This document shows positions 15,164-23,987 of a DNA stretch of 64,000 nucleotides, in pieces. The position numbers and the translations under genes are program-made. The stretch is from a virus. The notes under the pieces were generated by a model. That model was not told the DNA's origin. It was given only the letters and a program-made list of their open reading frames with translations, and did no database searches. The stretch's first letter is position 1. Every line of letters begins with the position of its first letter. The stretch spans positions 1 to 64,000 of IMG/VR virus record IMGVR_UViG_3300031231_000003. The stretch is one strand, 5' to 3'.

Positions 15164-17293
15164 TCATGACCCAAACACAAGTTGCTTCAAAGATTTTTTA
15201 CGAGATTTTTCGAGTTCAACTTCGTGTTCTTCTTCCTTTTCAAGTTCATCTTGAATCTCGATACAAAGCTTCTTCGCGTAATCGTTCAATACCTTTTCGT
15301 TGATATCGAACTCATCAGCGATCTTCGTAACCCACCCAAATTCCTCGACTTCTTTACCGTGACGTTCTTCGTTCACCTCCATGAAGTGATAGTCGTTCTC
15401 ACCGAGACCAGCAAACTGAAGCTTCTTGATGAATTCTTTCAACCAGGTATTGAAATCTTCAATCTTTTCATCGTGCATGATGACGTAAACCGTCGCAGAG
15501 TACTTTTTCCAACCTTTTGGATCATCAAGTGAAATCTTTCCAAGACGAAGGTTCTCAGTATCTTCGGGTTCAGCACGAACGATTCTACCGATTCCTTGTT
15601 GGGTTCCAGTCTCCTCAAGTTCACGAGAGAAGATCAGAGAACTGAATGCAGTGATATCAGTTCCTTCTTTGACAATCGAATGTTGTGCTAAAACGGAATC
15701 ATTTGATGTTTTAATTGATTCAAAGATCTTCTTTCGATCGATGCCTTTCGTTCCAGCATGGACGGCTTGCAACAATGTATTACCAGTGATCGAATTTCTC
15801 ATTGCTTTGGAAGTTGCAATTTCCTTGTTAATTTCGGTACTTTTTCCGAACGTCAAGATGTTCGATCTTCCAACGGAAAAGATCTGATCCTTGCGAGCCA
15901 CGAGTATCGCCGCGCCCTCCATATGAGCAACCTTCGCATCGAAATTTCGTTTCTTCGCGTTCTCGATCAATTCTCGTGGGATCGCTTGCATCTTCTCCGC
16001 GGTGAGTCGAAGCGGTTTGATGATGATATTGGGAACGAGAATTCCCTTTTGACGAAGCTCAGAATACGTTACATTTGCGAAGCACTCACCGTAAACATCG
16101 GCATCGGTAAATGAATTCAAAATTCTGCCGCGTTTCTCGCTGGCCGAGAAAAAGAGATTACGTGTTGCAGGAATTGCGAGAAGATATTTTCTGTATTCAT
16201 AACTCTGCTTTACGGTATGATGAAATTCATCCCAAATAACTGTATCAATGACAAAATCATTTCGTCGAAGAATTTCAAAAAATTTTCTCTCCGATTTATA
16301 CGTGAGAAAGATTTGAATTTTCTTATCATGATATTTCTTGAAAAGATCGAGCAGTTCTTCTTCATTCGTCGTTTGTTCGTAATCAATCTGAGTATTATCA
16401 CGTGGATCATCTCCCGTACGAAATCCCAGAGGTTGAACTCCGTCATTGAACATTCCATAATTGTGAAATGTCGTATGATGCTGGATCAACAGATTGATCG
16501 TGGGTGCAACGATGACCTGAATTTTAAGATCATGCTTAAAAAAGCCATCATGAAGAAGTTGGTACTCAACTCGAGTCTTGCCACCGCCGGTCGCACAAAT
16601 GAATTTTCCTCGATTGAATTCCAGCTTCATGATTCTTGATCCCGCATCATGCATTCTAACTTGATGTTCACGCATTTCGGGGATCGAGAACTTTTGAACT
16701 TTCAAAGAACTCTTCAATGATTTCGCGAATTCAGACCAAAAATCTAAATGTCTCTTCTCAAAGAATTCCTGGGCTTCGCGACCAATAACTTGAAATACGC
16801 TTTGAAGAGTTTTCCCATCAAAATCATCGAAAATTCCATTCGAGAATTTTGAAACTTGATGGGAAAGATTCGTAAAAACTACCCTTCGATTCTGATTTTC
16901 GATTGGAATGCCCAAAACGTAACAAACACTCATCAATGATTGAAGCGAACTAAAATTGAACTTGTACGTTGGATCACTGCGATACTTCGATTGAATCACA
17001 CCACGTTCATTATTATGAGTGTAAAAGAAAAAATCGAGACCCCGTTCGAACTTGTTTTGGCTCGTATCGGTAATGTTTCCGACACCTAACGTTGTTTCTT
17101 TACCAAATCGAGCAAAAAAGTACTCGGTGTAAACTTCGAACGATTCGCCAACACGATCATTGTACAATTCATCATCGAACAATTTACCGTATGCAACAAC
17201 GGCCGCTTCGAAATCAACGTAACATCGAAGATTGTCGAACAACCCCGATTTTGCCACATTGTTCGTTGCGAGATGTTTCAACTTGATCGTCAT
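15164..17293 (-). CDS. nuclease-SF2 helicase, restriction-type
   Basis: 709 residues. N-terminal Mrr/PD-(D/E)XK-like nuclease domain: GLDFFF with D87, then QSK at 101-103. Helicase domain: Walker A ATGGGKT (234-240), DEFH (355-358), FSAS (382-385), later KEGTDI and QQGIGRIVR as motifs V and VI. A helical C-terminus follows. This nuclease-helicase order is that of type ISP (LlaGI-like) and some type III-like enzymes, in which a methyltransferase is fused; here methyltransferase parts are separate genes downstream. Acts on DNA in the cytoplasm as an ATP-driven translocating nuclease. Confidence 0.8.
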   Translation of the reverse strand: MTIKLKHLATNNVAKSGLFDNLRCYVDFEAAVVAYGKLFDDELYNDRVGESFEVYTEYFFARFGKETTLGVGNITDTSQNKFERGLDFFFYTHNNERGVIQSKYRSDPTYKFNFSSLQSLMSVCYVLGIPIENQNRRVVFTNLSHQVSKFSNGIFDDFDGKTLQSVFQVIGREAQEFFEKRHLDFWSEFAKSLKSSLKVQKFSIPEMREHQVRMHDAGSRIMKLEFNRGKFICATGGGKTRVEYQLLHDGFFKHDLKIQVIVAPTINLLIQHHTTFHNYGMFNDGVQPLGFRTGDDPRDNTQIDYEQTTNEEELLDLFKKYHDKKIQIFLTYKSERKFFEILRRNDFVIDTVIWDEFHHTVKQSYEYRKYLLAIPATRNLFFSASEKRGRILNSFTDADVYGECFANVTYSELRQKGILVPNIIIKPLRLTAEKMQAIPRELIENAKKRNFDAKVAHMEGAAILVARKDQIFSVGRSNILTFGKSTEINKEIATSKAMRNSITGNTLLQAVHAGTKGIDRKKIFESIKTSNDSVLAQHSIVKEGTDITAFSSLIFSRELEETGTQQGIGRIVRAEPEDTENLRLGKISLDDPKGWKKYSATVYVIMHDEKIEDFNTWLKEFIKKLQFAGLGENDYHFMEVNEERHGKEVEEFGWVTKIADEFDINEKVLNDYAKKLCIEIQDELEKEEEHEVELEKSRKKSLKQLVFGS

Positions 17294-17344
17294 GAACTTA
17301 GTTTATCATTATTCGTGAAAAGAAACACTCAAAAGATCGACGAT

Positions 17345-17773
17345 ATGATCCTTGCGTGCACAAAGCGTGTGGACCAACGCGACATTGTACTTCCTTCTCA
17401 TCGTATGTTATCGTTCACTCGTTCACTCATGGCACAAGTTTCCAAACGAACACAACGCCGACACGACCTCGCGAACGCATTGAAGATCGTGGTCGAGGAA
17501 CTCGTCAAGTGCGACTACGATGATGCGGCGGGACACATTGTCACAGCGCTTGCAATGTCGGAGAGATTGAACAAACGTGATGAGAAGTTCCTGTTGAACC
17601 TGATTGAGGACGGTGAAGTGAGAGAATCTTACGTGCCACGAAGCCTATCAATTCCGATCAAAAATGAATTTGAAAAGAAGCTTCGAAATAAGAATCCTTA
17701 TCCCAAAGGGCACGAACTTCATCACGTGAACTGCGATGACGACTTCTGCGATGCTTGTATCTCTAACGATTGA
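17345..17773 (+). CDS. hypothetical protein (142 aa)
   Basis: The open frame begins at 17273, but an ATG there lies inside the 5' end of the minus-strand helicase gene; ATG 17345 gives a clean start between the two. The product is basic and helical with a C-terminal HELHHVNCDDDFCDAC segment that could bind metal. Divergent from the helicase cassette. Unknown function; a regulator of the cassette is possible because of position only. Confidence 0.6.
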   Translation: MILACTKRVDQRDIVLPSHRMLSFTRSLMAQVSKRTQRRHDLANALKIVVEELVKCDYDDAAGHIVTALAMSERLNKRDEKFLLNLIEDGEVRESYVPRSLSIPIKNEFEKKLRNKNPYPKGHELHHVNCDDDFCDACISND

Positions 17774-17784
17774 CGAGACAATAA

Positions 17785-18087
17785 TCATGCAACGATGCTG
17801 TAGTTCACTGGAACACACATATCGATATCGACTTCGCCGCGAGCACCAGCATTTCTAAACAAGCTTTTTCCCAACGAATCAACCGTTAACCACGTGATCC
17901 TCACGAGATCGTATTCAACACGTGACATTCGCGTGATGGGAGTTACACCATTGACCAGTTGCGGCAACGCTTCAAGTACACCTTTCGACCTTATGACGGA
18001 TACGGCTAACCATAATTGCTGTGATCTTTCATCGAACATCATACTGCCAGGATTGAGATCTCTGAACGTTTTCATAAAAATTTCCAA
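17785..18087 (-). CDS. small PG-turn beta protein
   Basis: 100 residues; an internal ATG at 18075 (MKTFRDLNPGSMMFDE) may be the true start. The KTFRDLNPGSMM opening is very like KLTFRDIRPGDLLLWD of the 37946 protein, and both sit in minus-strand runs. Likely a member of a dispersed family of small beta-barrel proteins. Overlaps the GIY-YIG gene upstream by 16 nt from the first ATG, or 4 nt from the second. Confidence 0.6.
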   Translation of the reverse strand: MEIFMKTFRDLNPGSMMFDERSQQLWLAVSVIRSKGVLEALPQLVNGVTPITRMSRVEYDLVRITWLTVDSLGKSLFRNAGARGEVDIDMCVPVNYSIVA

Positions 18088-18770
18088 TCATCCGGAAATG
18101 GTTTTCGATTATTGTCACGTCTCCATTTTGCATACCTTTTTTTCAAATTATCACTAATCATCTGGTGATGAAGTTTTCGTTCTTCTTCCGTTAGATTTGC
18201 ATAAAACTTTTTAATAGATTCTTTTCTTTTCAATTTCGTTTCTTCTGATTGTTTAAATCCAAGATTACCCCGTTTTCCCTTCATCGCATTACTCAAATTT
18301 TTACGTTGTTCAACGGTATATTTGTAACCTTCACTATTTTTATTTCCTTTGAGTCTCTCACTTTGAGATTTCTTCCATTCGGGTGAATGTCGATATCCAA
18401 CTCCATTTTTATTGCCTTTTAGAGCATCAGATTTTAGTTTACGAGTTTCTTCAGGTGTGTAAGAAAAACAAGAACGAATTCCATTACCACCCGGACGAAG
18501 ATTACAAACATTTCTTGATGCCAAAGGATCTTTATAAAATGTGTGATATTCTTCAATGAGTCGAATTTCTTGTTCATACGCAAATTCTTCATCGTACGTT
18601 CCAAGAACGATCTCACGAATGATACCATATTTCAAGTACTTGCGATTGTATTTCTTGTTTCGCTCAAGACATCGAACACGTCTATCATTTCCCTTGCCAA
18701 TGTAGATAATTTCGTTCGCATTTTTGCCAGTTTCAAGACGATCAATGTAGATATAAAACCTCTTCTTCAT
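18072..18770 (-). CDS. GIY-YIG homing endonuclease with NUMOD3 repeats
   Basis: 232 residues. Nuclease domain: RFYIYIDRLE, then IIYIGKGNDRRV with the catalytic Arg, a Glu in the EQEIRLIEEY helix, and RPGGNG. Three to four NUMOD3-type DNA-binding repeats follow (KGNKNGVGY, KGNKNSEGY, KGKRGNLGF). A 9-bp inverted repeat ends 1 nt before the start codon and could mask it. Inserted between thyA and the 17785 gene. Confidence 0.88.
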   Translation of the reverse strand: MKKRFYIYIDRLETGKNANEIIYIGKGNDRRVRCLERNKKYNRKYLKYGIIREIVLGTYDEEFAYEQEIRLIEEYHTFYKDPLASRNVCNLRPGGNGIRSCFSYTPEETRKLKSDALKGNKNGVGYRHSPEWKKSQSERLKGNKNSEGYKYTVEQRKNLSNAMKGKRGNLGFKQSEETKLKRKESIKKFYANLTEEERKLHHQMISDNLKKRYAKWRRDNNRKPFPDDWKFL

Positions 18771-18771
18771 G

Positions 18772-18803
18772 GATTAAGTATCAAGTAGTTGAATTACTTA
18801 ATC
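18772..18803 (-). promoter_or_regulatory. hairpin abutting endonuclease start
   Basis: GATTAAGTA (18772-18780) and TACTTAATC (18795-18803) form a 9-bp stem with a 14-nt loop. On the minus strand the stem ends one base before the ATG of the GIY-YIG gene, where a ribosome must bind. T4 homing endonuclease genes use similar occluding hairpins to stay silent in early transcripts; here this is inference. Confidence 0.5.
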
Positions 18804-18814
18804 AAAAAAATGTA

Positions 18815-19627
18815 CTACACGGCAATCGGCGCTTTGATACCAGCATGAGGATTGTACCCTTCGATCTTGATATCATCGTACGTGAAGTCATCGATACAAC
18901 GTGCATTCGGGTTCAATTTCAAAATGGGTAGTTGCTTCGGATTTCGCGTCAATTGCAACGTTGCTTGATCAACGTGGTTCTTGTACAGGTGCAAATCCCC
19001 GAAGGTGTGAACAAAATCTCCAACCTGAAGATCACATACTTGGGCGATCATGTGTGTCAATAGAACGTAGCTTGCAATGTTCAGCGGGACACCCAAAAAA
19101 ATATCTCCCGAGCGCTGATATAACTGACAACTCAATTTTCCGTTCATCACCTTGAAATGAAACAAGGAATGACACGGCGGCAGGGCCATGTTCGGAACGT
19201 CGACAGGGTTCCAAGCTGAGACGATGAGTCTACGTGAGGTCGGATTTTTCTTGATCTCCGCGATGACATTCGCGATCTGATCAATGTGACCTTTTTCGTG
19301 ATCAATGGGACCCGTATCGTATTCCCACCTTCGCCATTGCTTTCCATAAACGGGACCCAGATCTCCATTCTCGTCAGCCCACTCGTCCCAGATACGAACA
19401 TCGTTGTCCTGAAGGTACTTCACGTTCGTGTCTCCCTTCAGAAACCAGAGCAACTCGTGCACGACGCCTTTCATGAAGACCTTCTTGGTCGTCAATAGGG
19501 GAAATCCTTTGGAGAGGTCGAAACGCATCTGACGACCGAACACGGACAACGTACCAACACCCGTGCGGTCATCGGTTGGTTCACCGTTCTCAAGGACGTC
19601 GTGTAGGAGATCAAGGTACTGTTTCAT
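18815..19627 (-). CDS. thyA: thymidylate synthase
   Basis: 270 residues covering a complete ThyA: the [12 protein letters not shown] opening with the phosphate-binding Arg, [10 protein letters not shown] with the catalytic Cys, a [16 protein letters not shown] segment and the C-terminal I-A-V end. Converts dUMP to dTMP with methylene-tetrahydrofolate. Overlaps the upstream cassette gene (19624) by 4 nt. Secure. Confidence 0.97.
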   Translation of the reverse strand: MKQYLDLLHDVLENGEPTDDRTGVGTLSVFGRQMRFDLSKGFPLLTTKKVFMKGVVHELLWFLKGDTNVKYLQDNDVRIWDEWADENGDLGPVYGKQWRRWEYDTGPIDHEKGHIDQIANVIAEIKKNPTSRRLIVSAWNPVDVPNMALPPCHSLFHFKVMNGKLSCQLYQRSGDIFLGVPLNIASYVLLTHMIAQVCDLQVGDFVHTFGDLHLYKNHVDQATLQLTRNPKQLPILKLNPNARCIDDFTYDDIKIEGYNPHAGIKAPIAV

Positions 19628-19866
19628 GATACGAATTCCAAGATCGAACGAATGAATTTTCGTAAGAATCGTTCATCAAGATCATTTAAATGACAGATTT
19701 GATCAACGAAATGATGTTCAATTCCATGGCTCCATAAAACGATCACGATATCTGTATCAGAATACGCAAGAACTAAACCAATTTCATTCTCTTTGATGAA
19801 TTTATTTGAGGTAAGTTCGTATGATTTCTTTTTAAGCCTGACTTGATGATTGGGTAAAAATTTCAT
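19624..19866 (-). CDS. cassette protein 1, copy B
   Basis: 80 residues, paralogue of the 9843-10100 product. Shared blocks: [22 protein letters not shown] with H, and LRKFIRSIL. Here the pair lies upstream of thyA, whereas copy A lies downstream of a glycosyltransferase. The 4-nt overlap with cassette gene 2 is preserved. Confidence 0.72.
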   Translation of the reverse strand: MKFLPNHQVRLKKKSYELTSNKFIKENEIGLVLAYSDTDIVIVLWSHGIEHHFVDQICHLNDLDERFLRKFIRSILEFVS

Positions 19867-20150
19867 AATGAAGAAATCAATTCTTGCAAACGTTTTAGAT
19901 CAATATGGTTTGTATCAATCAACATTAACCCAAAATCATGGTATCGCAATACCCAAACGTTGTTTTGTTTTTCAACGACGACGGTTTCTTTCAAGATTTG
20001 AAAATCATCATTGTTGAATCCCCTGAGGGGTGAAACTCCATCAGACGTCAACATTCTGTAAGGAGGGTATTCACTTAAAATTTCGACGAATGCTTCTTTT
20101 TGTTGTTTTGTCAAAAATTGACTTGTTTGATTGAATTCTTTTAGTTTCAT
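19863..20150 (-). CDS. cassette protein 2, copy B
   Basis: 95 residues, paralogue of the 10097-10375 product; common points are MKLKEF, the FVEILS helix, LIDTNHID and the C-terminal LQELISSL. Gene order, coupling and spacing match copy A, so the two genes were duplicated or acquired together. Overlaps the upstream gene (20147) by 4 nt. Confidence 0.72.
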   Translation of the reverse strand: MKLKEFNQTSQFLTKQQKEAFVEILSEYPPYRMLTSDGVSPLRGFNNDDFQILKETVVVEKQNNVWVLRYHDFGLMLIDTNHIDLKRLQELISSL

Positions 20151-20431
20151 AATACGAACCTTCCTTGTCCGACAATTTTCGAACCTGTTATGAAATCAAA
20201 ATCTTTCTTGGTCTTCGGAAATTCTTCAACGAGAGGCTCGCATCGTAAAAGTGTCCAATTGACGACATCAGCGGTGGGATCATCCGGAATCATTCTGCCT
20301 TCCGTTTGAACGACCAGCGTCCACGCAGAACCATCATCTAGTTTTACGCAAAGTTGGTGCATTTGTTTTTGCCCCTCAATTCCTATGGGAACGAAGAATC
20401 GCATCAATGCGAATCTCGACAATTTTTTCAT
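20147..20431 (-). CDS. hypothetical protein (94 aa)
   Basis: ATG 20431 (MKKLSRFALMRFFVP) is chosen because it overlaps the upstream stop as ATGA; a longer open frame starts at 20464. The product contains VKLDDGSAWTLVV, a strand pair similar to a small beta domain, then a charged C-terminus. Unknown function; part of a tightly coupled chain of small genes before thyA. Confidence 0.55.
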   Translation of the reverse strand: MKKLSRFALMRFFVPIGIEGQKQMHQLCVKLDDGSAWTLVVQTEGRMIPDDPTADVVNWTLLRCEPLVEEFPKTKKDFDFITGSKIVGQGRFVL

Positions 20432-20754
20432 TTGATGTTCTCGTTTCCTATAAGAACGACCCACTCTCTTTCATGGTTCATGAATAATTTTGTAACTCTT
20501 TGTTCGCCATGATAGAACATCCAACCTTTTCCAATGTACGTGTAAATGTACATCGATCTTGTTCGATACGGTAGAGGAACTGCATGACGTCGTGGGGGAT
20601 ATGCAAGATCTTGAATGATTCCTTGCCGTATGACGTTACCGCTCCCACCGGGCCGAGCACTATTGCAAATATGAACCACATCGCCGGGGCGAAGTTCAGT
20701 CGTCGTCTTTATTGGAAAATCCTTGTATCTCACACGCAATTCGTTCCCGTGCAA
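20428..20754 (-). CDS. small RPGD-turn beta protein
   Basis: 108 residues with TTELRPGDVVHICNSARPG near the N-terminus, the same strand-turn-strand opening as the 37946, 21603 and 63467 proteins. The rest alternates hydrophobic strands (SMYIYTYIGKGWMFYH). Starts inside the last 25 nt of the RecB-like nuclease gene. Function unknown. Confidence 0.6.
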   Translation of the reverse strand: MHGNELRVRYKDFPIKTTTELRPGDVVHICNSARPGGSGNVIRQGIIQDLAYPPRRHAVPLPYRTRSMYIYTYIGKGWMFYHGEQRVTKLFMNHEREWVVLIGNENIK

Positions 20755-21578
20755 TGCTCTGTCATCTTGTATGGACAGAACATGCAGCTCGTCTTGTTCT
20801 TCAAGAACATCTTACGATCCATTGAAGCGATCATGTTGTTGATGACGTTCAATGCTCGACCCGTTGTCACATTACCGACTGAAACCGTGATGAGCTCGCA
20901 GTTATTTCCCGGCTTCGCAGTGCGTTTCAGGATCACGAATCCGAGCCTAATGTTCTTTGGATCAGTTCCCGTTTTCTTTGCCCAGTAGTTACGGTACAGG
21001 ATCAGCTGAGCTTTTGTCAGTTCGTCCGAGCGCTTCTCAGCCGACCACCCCCAGCCGGACGTTTTGGCATCGATCATGAAAATAACGCGTTTGCCCCGCC
21101 AGTCACATGAAATGATCGCATCTATGAACCCCTTGAAGAAGTAAGGATGCCCCTCAATTGGCTCATAAAGTTCATGTTCCGCATCGATACATTTCCAATT
21201 TTTGAACGTTTCGTCGTAAAAAGTGGGAATCGTTGAGAGAATGTTTCTTGCTTGTTGCAAGAATACATTGACATCTAACAATTCACCCTCTCGATCCTTG
21301 AATTGTCCTTCTTCGAATGATTTTTTGATCAAATCTAAAGCAATTTCCGGCTTCATCTCATGAGTTCTAATGAAATGTTCATGAGCGGCGTGAATTGCAG
21401 TTCCAAAACTTGAGCCCCAATTCTGTTTATCGAGATCAATCTTATTAACTTGTTTAAGTTTGTGGCTCCATGAACATCCGACCCAGTTAGAAACTTCAGA
21501 GAAACTGACGTGTGCTTTTCCCGTTGGTAACAGATTTACGGTTTCATCAATTTCAGTTCGATTTTCAGCCACCTTCAA
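20730..21578 (-). CDS. RecB/Cas4-like PD-(D/E)XK nuclease with Fe-S cysteines
   Basis: 282 residues. The core GFIDAIISCDW followed by FMIDAKTSG gives the D...DxK triad of PDDEXK_1 exonucleases, and QLILYRNYW resembles the QxxxY motif. The C-terminus CMFCPYKMTEHC with a further Cys, together with Cys in the N-terminal VGCSW segment, matches the 4Fe-4S cluster layout of Cas4/AddB/Dna2. Likely 5' or 3' single-strand exonuclease in phage recombination or replication. No CRISPR array or Cas1 is present. Confidence 0.85.
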   Translation of the reverse strand: MKVAENRTEIDETVNLLPTGKAHVSFSEVSNWVGCSWSHKLKQVNKIDLDKQNWGSSFGTAIHAAHEHFIRTHEMKPEIALDLIKKSFEEGQFKDREGELLDVNVFLQQARNILSTIPTFYDETFKNWKCIDAEHELYEPIEGHPYFFKGFIDAIISCDWRGKRVIFMIDAKTSGWGWSAEKRSDELTKAQLILYRNYWAKKTGTDPKNIRLGFVILKRTAKPGNNCELITVSVGNVTTGRALNVINNMIASMDRKMFLKNKTSCMFCPYKMTEHCTGTNCV

Positions 21579-21602
21579 TCGTATAAACTTACGAACATTA
21601 GT

Positions 21603-21794
21603 TCACCTATGAGCAAAAATGTGATTCACGATGAAAGATTTCTCGGGTATGTGGATCTTGTTCTTAACCATGGAGACGAAGATAACGAGCGATCCACCAT
21701 CGAAATGTTCTGCGGAAAAAACGAGCATTTGTTGCCAATGACCTTTCGTTCCAATTAGAACGTCGCCTCGTTTCAATTCACCGTAGGTCATCAT
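21603..21794 (-). CDS. small KRGD-turn beta protein
   Basis: 63 residues beginning MMTYGELKRGDVLIGTKG. Opening turn and length fit the small PGD/RGD family scattered through the window. Remaining residues alternate between strands (SLVIFVSMVKNKIHIPEKSF). Function unknown. Confidence 0.55.
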   Translation of the reverse strand: MMTYGELKRGDVLIGTKGHWQQMLVFSAEHFDGGSLVIFVSMVKNKIHIPEKSFIVNHIFAHR

Positions 21795-21807
21795 TCCGTG
21801 TCGTTCT

Positions 21808-22080
21808 TCAAAATTTTAATACACCGGAAACACAAAGATCAAAATTTCCGATTGAAAATTGATCTATCAAGTATCGATAAATTCGTTCATGCAATTCATC
21901 GTCGTCTGAACCAGACATTTCTAGAATGCGTTTCGCCTCGTTCAAGCATTCATCAGCGGGAACACCATGCGTTAGGATGAATTGATGCGTGAGGTAATGA
22001 TTCAACTTCTTTTCAAGATCACCATCTCCGTCCATTTCTCTCCAAGAATCTTTCTTGTTGAGATCTTGTACCAATTTCAT
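21808..22080 (-). CDS. hypothetical helical protein (90 aa)
   Basis: A mostly helical, charged protein with DGDGDLE and SGSDDDEL turns and two HQF/DQF helices. The segment LTHQFILTHG and YLIDQFSIGN could represent two related helical repeats. Not recognised. In a run of small minus-strand genes. Confidence 0.55.
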   Translation of the reverse strand: MKLVQDLNKKDSWREMDGDGDLEKKLNHYLTHQFILTHGVPADECLNEAKRILEMSGSDDDELHERIYRYLIDQFSIGNFDLCVSGVLKF

Positions 22081-22090
22081 GATTCTGATC

Positions 22091-22354
22091 CTAGCACTTG
22101 ACGTAACCTTTTACGTTCAAATCATCATGACAATAGATCATTGCATCCGGTTTTTCACCTTTAACACAGGGGCGGAATGTTGCAATAGGTTTACCAAGAT
22201 CGATCATACGGTTCGACTCGGGATCAAGTGAGAACGTGGGGCTGAACAATTGCACGAATCCCTTCTTTTTAGGGTGGGGTTGGTACACTTTTGACGGCGG
22301 TTGACTGTCAATCTGAGCTTGAGCAAGTTCTGGATTGATCTTCTTTTGTAACAT
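22091..22354 (-). CDS. hypothetical protein (87 aa)
   Basis: ATG 22354 (MLQKKINPELAQAQ) is chosen because it forms a TAATG overlap with the upstream stop; the longer open frame to 22489 would overlap that gene heavily in another frame. The product has a proline-rich linker then FVQLFSPTFSLDPES and ends KGYVKC. Not recognised. Confidence 0.55.
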   Translation of the reverse strand: MLQKKINPELAQAQIDSQPPSKVYQPHPKKKGFVQLFSPTFSLDPESNRMIDLGKPIATFRPCVKGEKPDAMIYCHDDLNVKGYVKC

Positions 22355-22707
22355 TAATTCGAATTCCTTGAAGATGTTGCTGGAACTTGCAACATTTGTG
22401 GCACAGTTAGTTCGTCCAATTCTTGGTAAAATGAATTGAATGCCGTCAATGCTTCCGTCACAAATTCTCGACCGTATGAAGCTGCCCAATTACGAAGACA
22501 ATCTAGCATCTCCGCTCGCGTTGAACCTGATTGAAAACTTAATCGACTTAAAAAAGCATCCTGCTTCATTGGACCATCGCTTAATCCGAACACGACTGAT
22601 GACGTGTACGCTTCAATCCAAATGCTATGTTTAAACGTTTTTAGGACAAGCGTGTAACCTTGCATAGTTGGCTTTGAACGAAATTCACTTATTTGTCCTT
22701 CAATCAT
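22354..22707 (-). CDS. hypothetical protein (117 aa)
   Basis: Beta-rich first half (TLVLKTFKHSIWIEAYTSSVVFG) and a helical second half (EMLDCLRNWAASYGREFVTEAL). Shares a stop/start base with the next gene. Not recognised. First gene of this minus-strand run; the ~150 nt upstream separate it from a plus-strand gene. Confidence 0.6.
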   Translation of the reverse strand: MIEGQISEFRSKPTMQGYTLVLKTFKHSIWIEAYTSSVVFGLSDGPMKQDAFLSRLSFQSGSTRAEMLDCLRNWAASYGREFVTEALTAFNSFYQELDELTVPQMLQVPATSSRNSN

Positions 22708-22856
22708 TTTTTGATACTACAATCTTGCAACAACGACGTACAAAATCACCTACTTAGCAAGTGCCTGCTCAGTCGATCAAGAGCGTGAAAGGAAAGGGTT
22801 TTGCGCTTCACGTGAGATCATTAGGTTACGGCTGATTTCCAAGTTCGTGATTTTTT

Positions 22857-23350
22857 TTGAACGTCATTGATGATTGTTTTTATGGAATGATCGTTCTAAG
22901 AAATCCGATCGGTCAAGCGTACGGTGCCAAGGAAGTCGCTAAAAGTGCCGCTAAAAAAGGATACGGGCCGATGCTTTACGACATTGCAATGAACGATGTG
23001 GGAGGGCTCATTCCAGATCGTAGATCGGTGTCAAGGGATGCAAAGAACGTATGGAAGAAGTACATGGAAAGACCCGACATCGATCACAAGAAATTAGATG
23101 ATGTCGATGATCCAAAGACGCCCACCGAATTCGATGACGCGAAAACGTACAATGACGTCGGGCGCAAAATGAAGATGTGCTGAATTACGCGTTCTTTCTT
23201 GATGACTACCCGCCACATGAGCAATTGATCAAGAATGATGAGAATTTTTTCAAGGAGTGTTCAAAATTCATTGAACACACGAAAATAGAAAATTCTCTAG
23301 CCTTAGGATTTCAGATCTTTTTTTCTAGAAAGTATTCACTGATTCAGTGA
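22857..23350 (+). CDS. conserved phage protein with frame break
   Basis: The first frame (22857-23183, TTG start) reads NPIGQAYGAKEVAKSAAKKGYGP, MLYDIAM and PDRRSVS, a pattern I recall from uncharacterised proteins of large phages. It stops at 23183, but the -1 frame continues as NEDVLNYAFFLDDYPPHEQL to a stop at 23350. Adding one G to GGG 23160-23162 joins them. The intact protein would be ~164 residues. Convergent with the 23344 gene (7-nt overlap). Function unknown. Confidence 0.6.
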
Positions 23351-23529
23351 ATGCGCATGTTACCAACGTTTGGTAACAAACCGAATGCTTGAAGAACCCA
23401 AAGAACCAAAGCAACGATTGCGACGACGCGCAAGATCTTACGTACCGTATCATCCATGGGAATTGAACCAATGGCCCACAAAATCAATCCAAAAACAGCA
23501 ATGATGACAAGAATCGTTAAAATAGACAT
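23344..23529 (-). CDS. two-helix membrane protein, Thivi_2564-like
   Basis: 61 residues with two transmembrane helices (about 3-22 and 34-50) linked by IPMDDTVRKIL. This layout closely matches a widespread family of tiny bacterial inner-membrane proteins of unknown function (the Thivi_2564 type), also found in phages. Confidence 0.7.
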   Translation of the reverse strand: MSILTILVIIAVFGLILWAIGSIPMDDTVRKILRVVAIVALVLWVLQAFGLLPNVGNMRIH

Positions 23530-23594
23530 GTGTTAATTATTACTACGACGCCATCTGGGGATCACAATTCCTCAAGAAACTCAAATCAATCAGT

Positions 23595-23987
23595 TCAAAG
23601 TCGTACCTTCGAATTCGTTCTCAAACTAACGATGTTGAATTTTTCTTTCGTTGCTTCACCTAAATCAACATCAAGTGAATCCGCAAGCAGATCCAAGTAC
23701 GCTTGAATGTCACCAATTTCATGACGAATTTTTTCCATCGGAACGTCATCGCCGCGACGCAACTTTTTCAGCTCACTAGCAAGTTCTCCAACCTCCCCCA
23801 CAAGGCACATCAACCATTCAGCGGGTGACCATGCTTTCACCTCATGGTAACTTGATACGCATCTTTCAACGTTCGCTTTTCGAAATTCCGCAAAAGTCAA
23901 TGATCGCGAACATTTAGGGACATCATACAAGTTTGCGTACTCTGAATCGTAAAGTGCTTGTGTTTCTTGATCATCAATCGTATTCAT
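23595..23987 (-). CDS. MazG-like nucleotide pyrophosphohydrolase
   Basis: 130 residues. The MazG motif is present: WSPAEWLMCLVGEVGELASE (the EExxE/D-type acidic helix) and later IRHEIGDIQAYLDLLADSL with the second acidic pair. Such all-alpha NTPases hydrolyse NTP/dNTPs or ppGpp-like signals to monophosphates and are common in phages. Overlaps the upstream kinase gene by 4 nt. Confidence 0.85.
   Translation of the reverse strand: MNTIDDQETQALYDSEYANLYDVPKCSRSLTFAEFRKANVERCVSSYHEVKAWSPAEWLMCLVGEVGELASELKKLRRGDDVPMEKIRHEIGDIQAYLDLLADSLDVDLGEATKEKFNIVSLRTNSKVRL

Noticed and set aside
15182-16639. Several plus-strand ORFs of 78-140 codons opposite the helicase
   Set aside because: Phe/Leu/Ile-rich products typical of the reverse complement of Lys/Glu-rich coding sequence; no start context.
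20584-20988. 134-codon plus-strand ORF opposite the RecB-like nuclease
   Set aside because: Antisense to a clear nuclease gene and its neighbour, with no motif or ribosome site.
20730-21578. CRISPR-Cas adaptation gene (Cas4)
   Set aside because: The nuclease has Cas4-like cysteines, but there are no Cas1/Cas2 genes and no repeat-spacer array; RecB-like phage exonuclease is enough.
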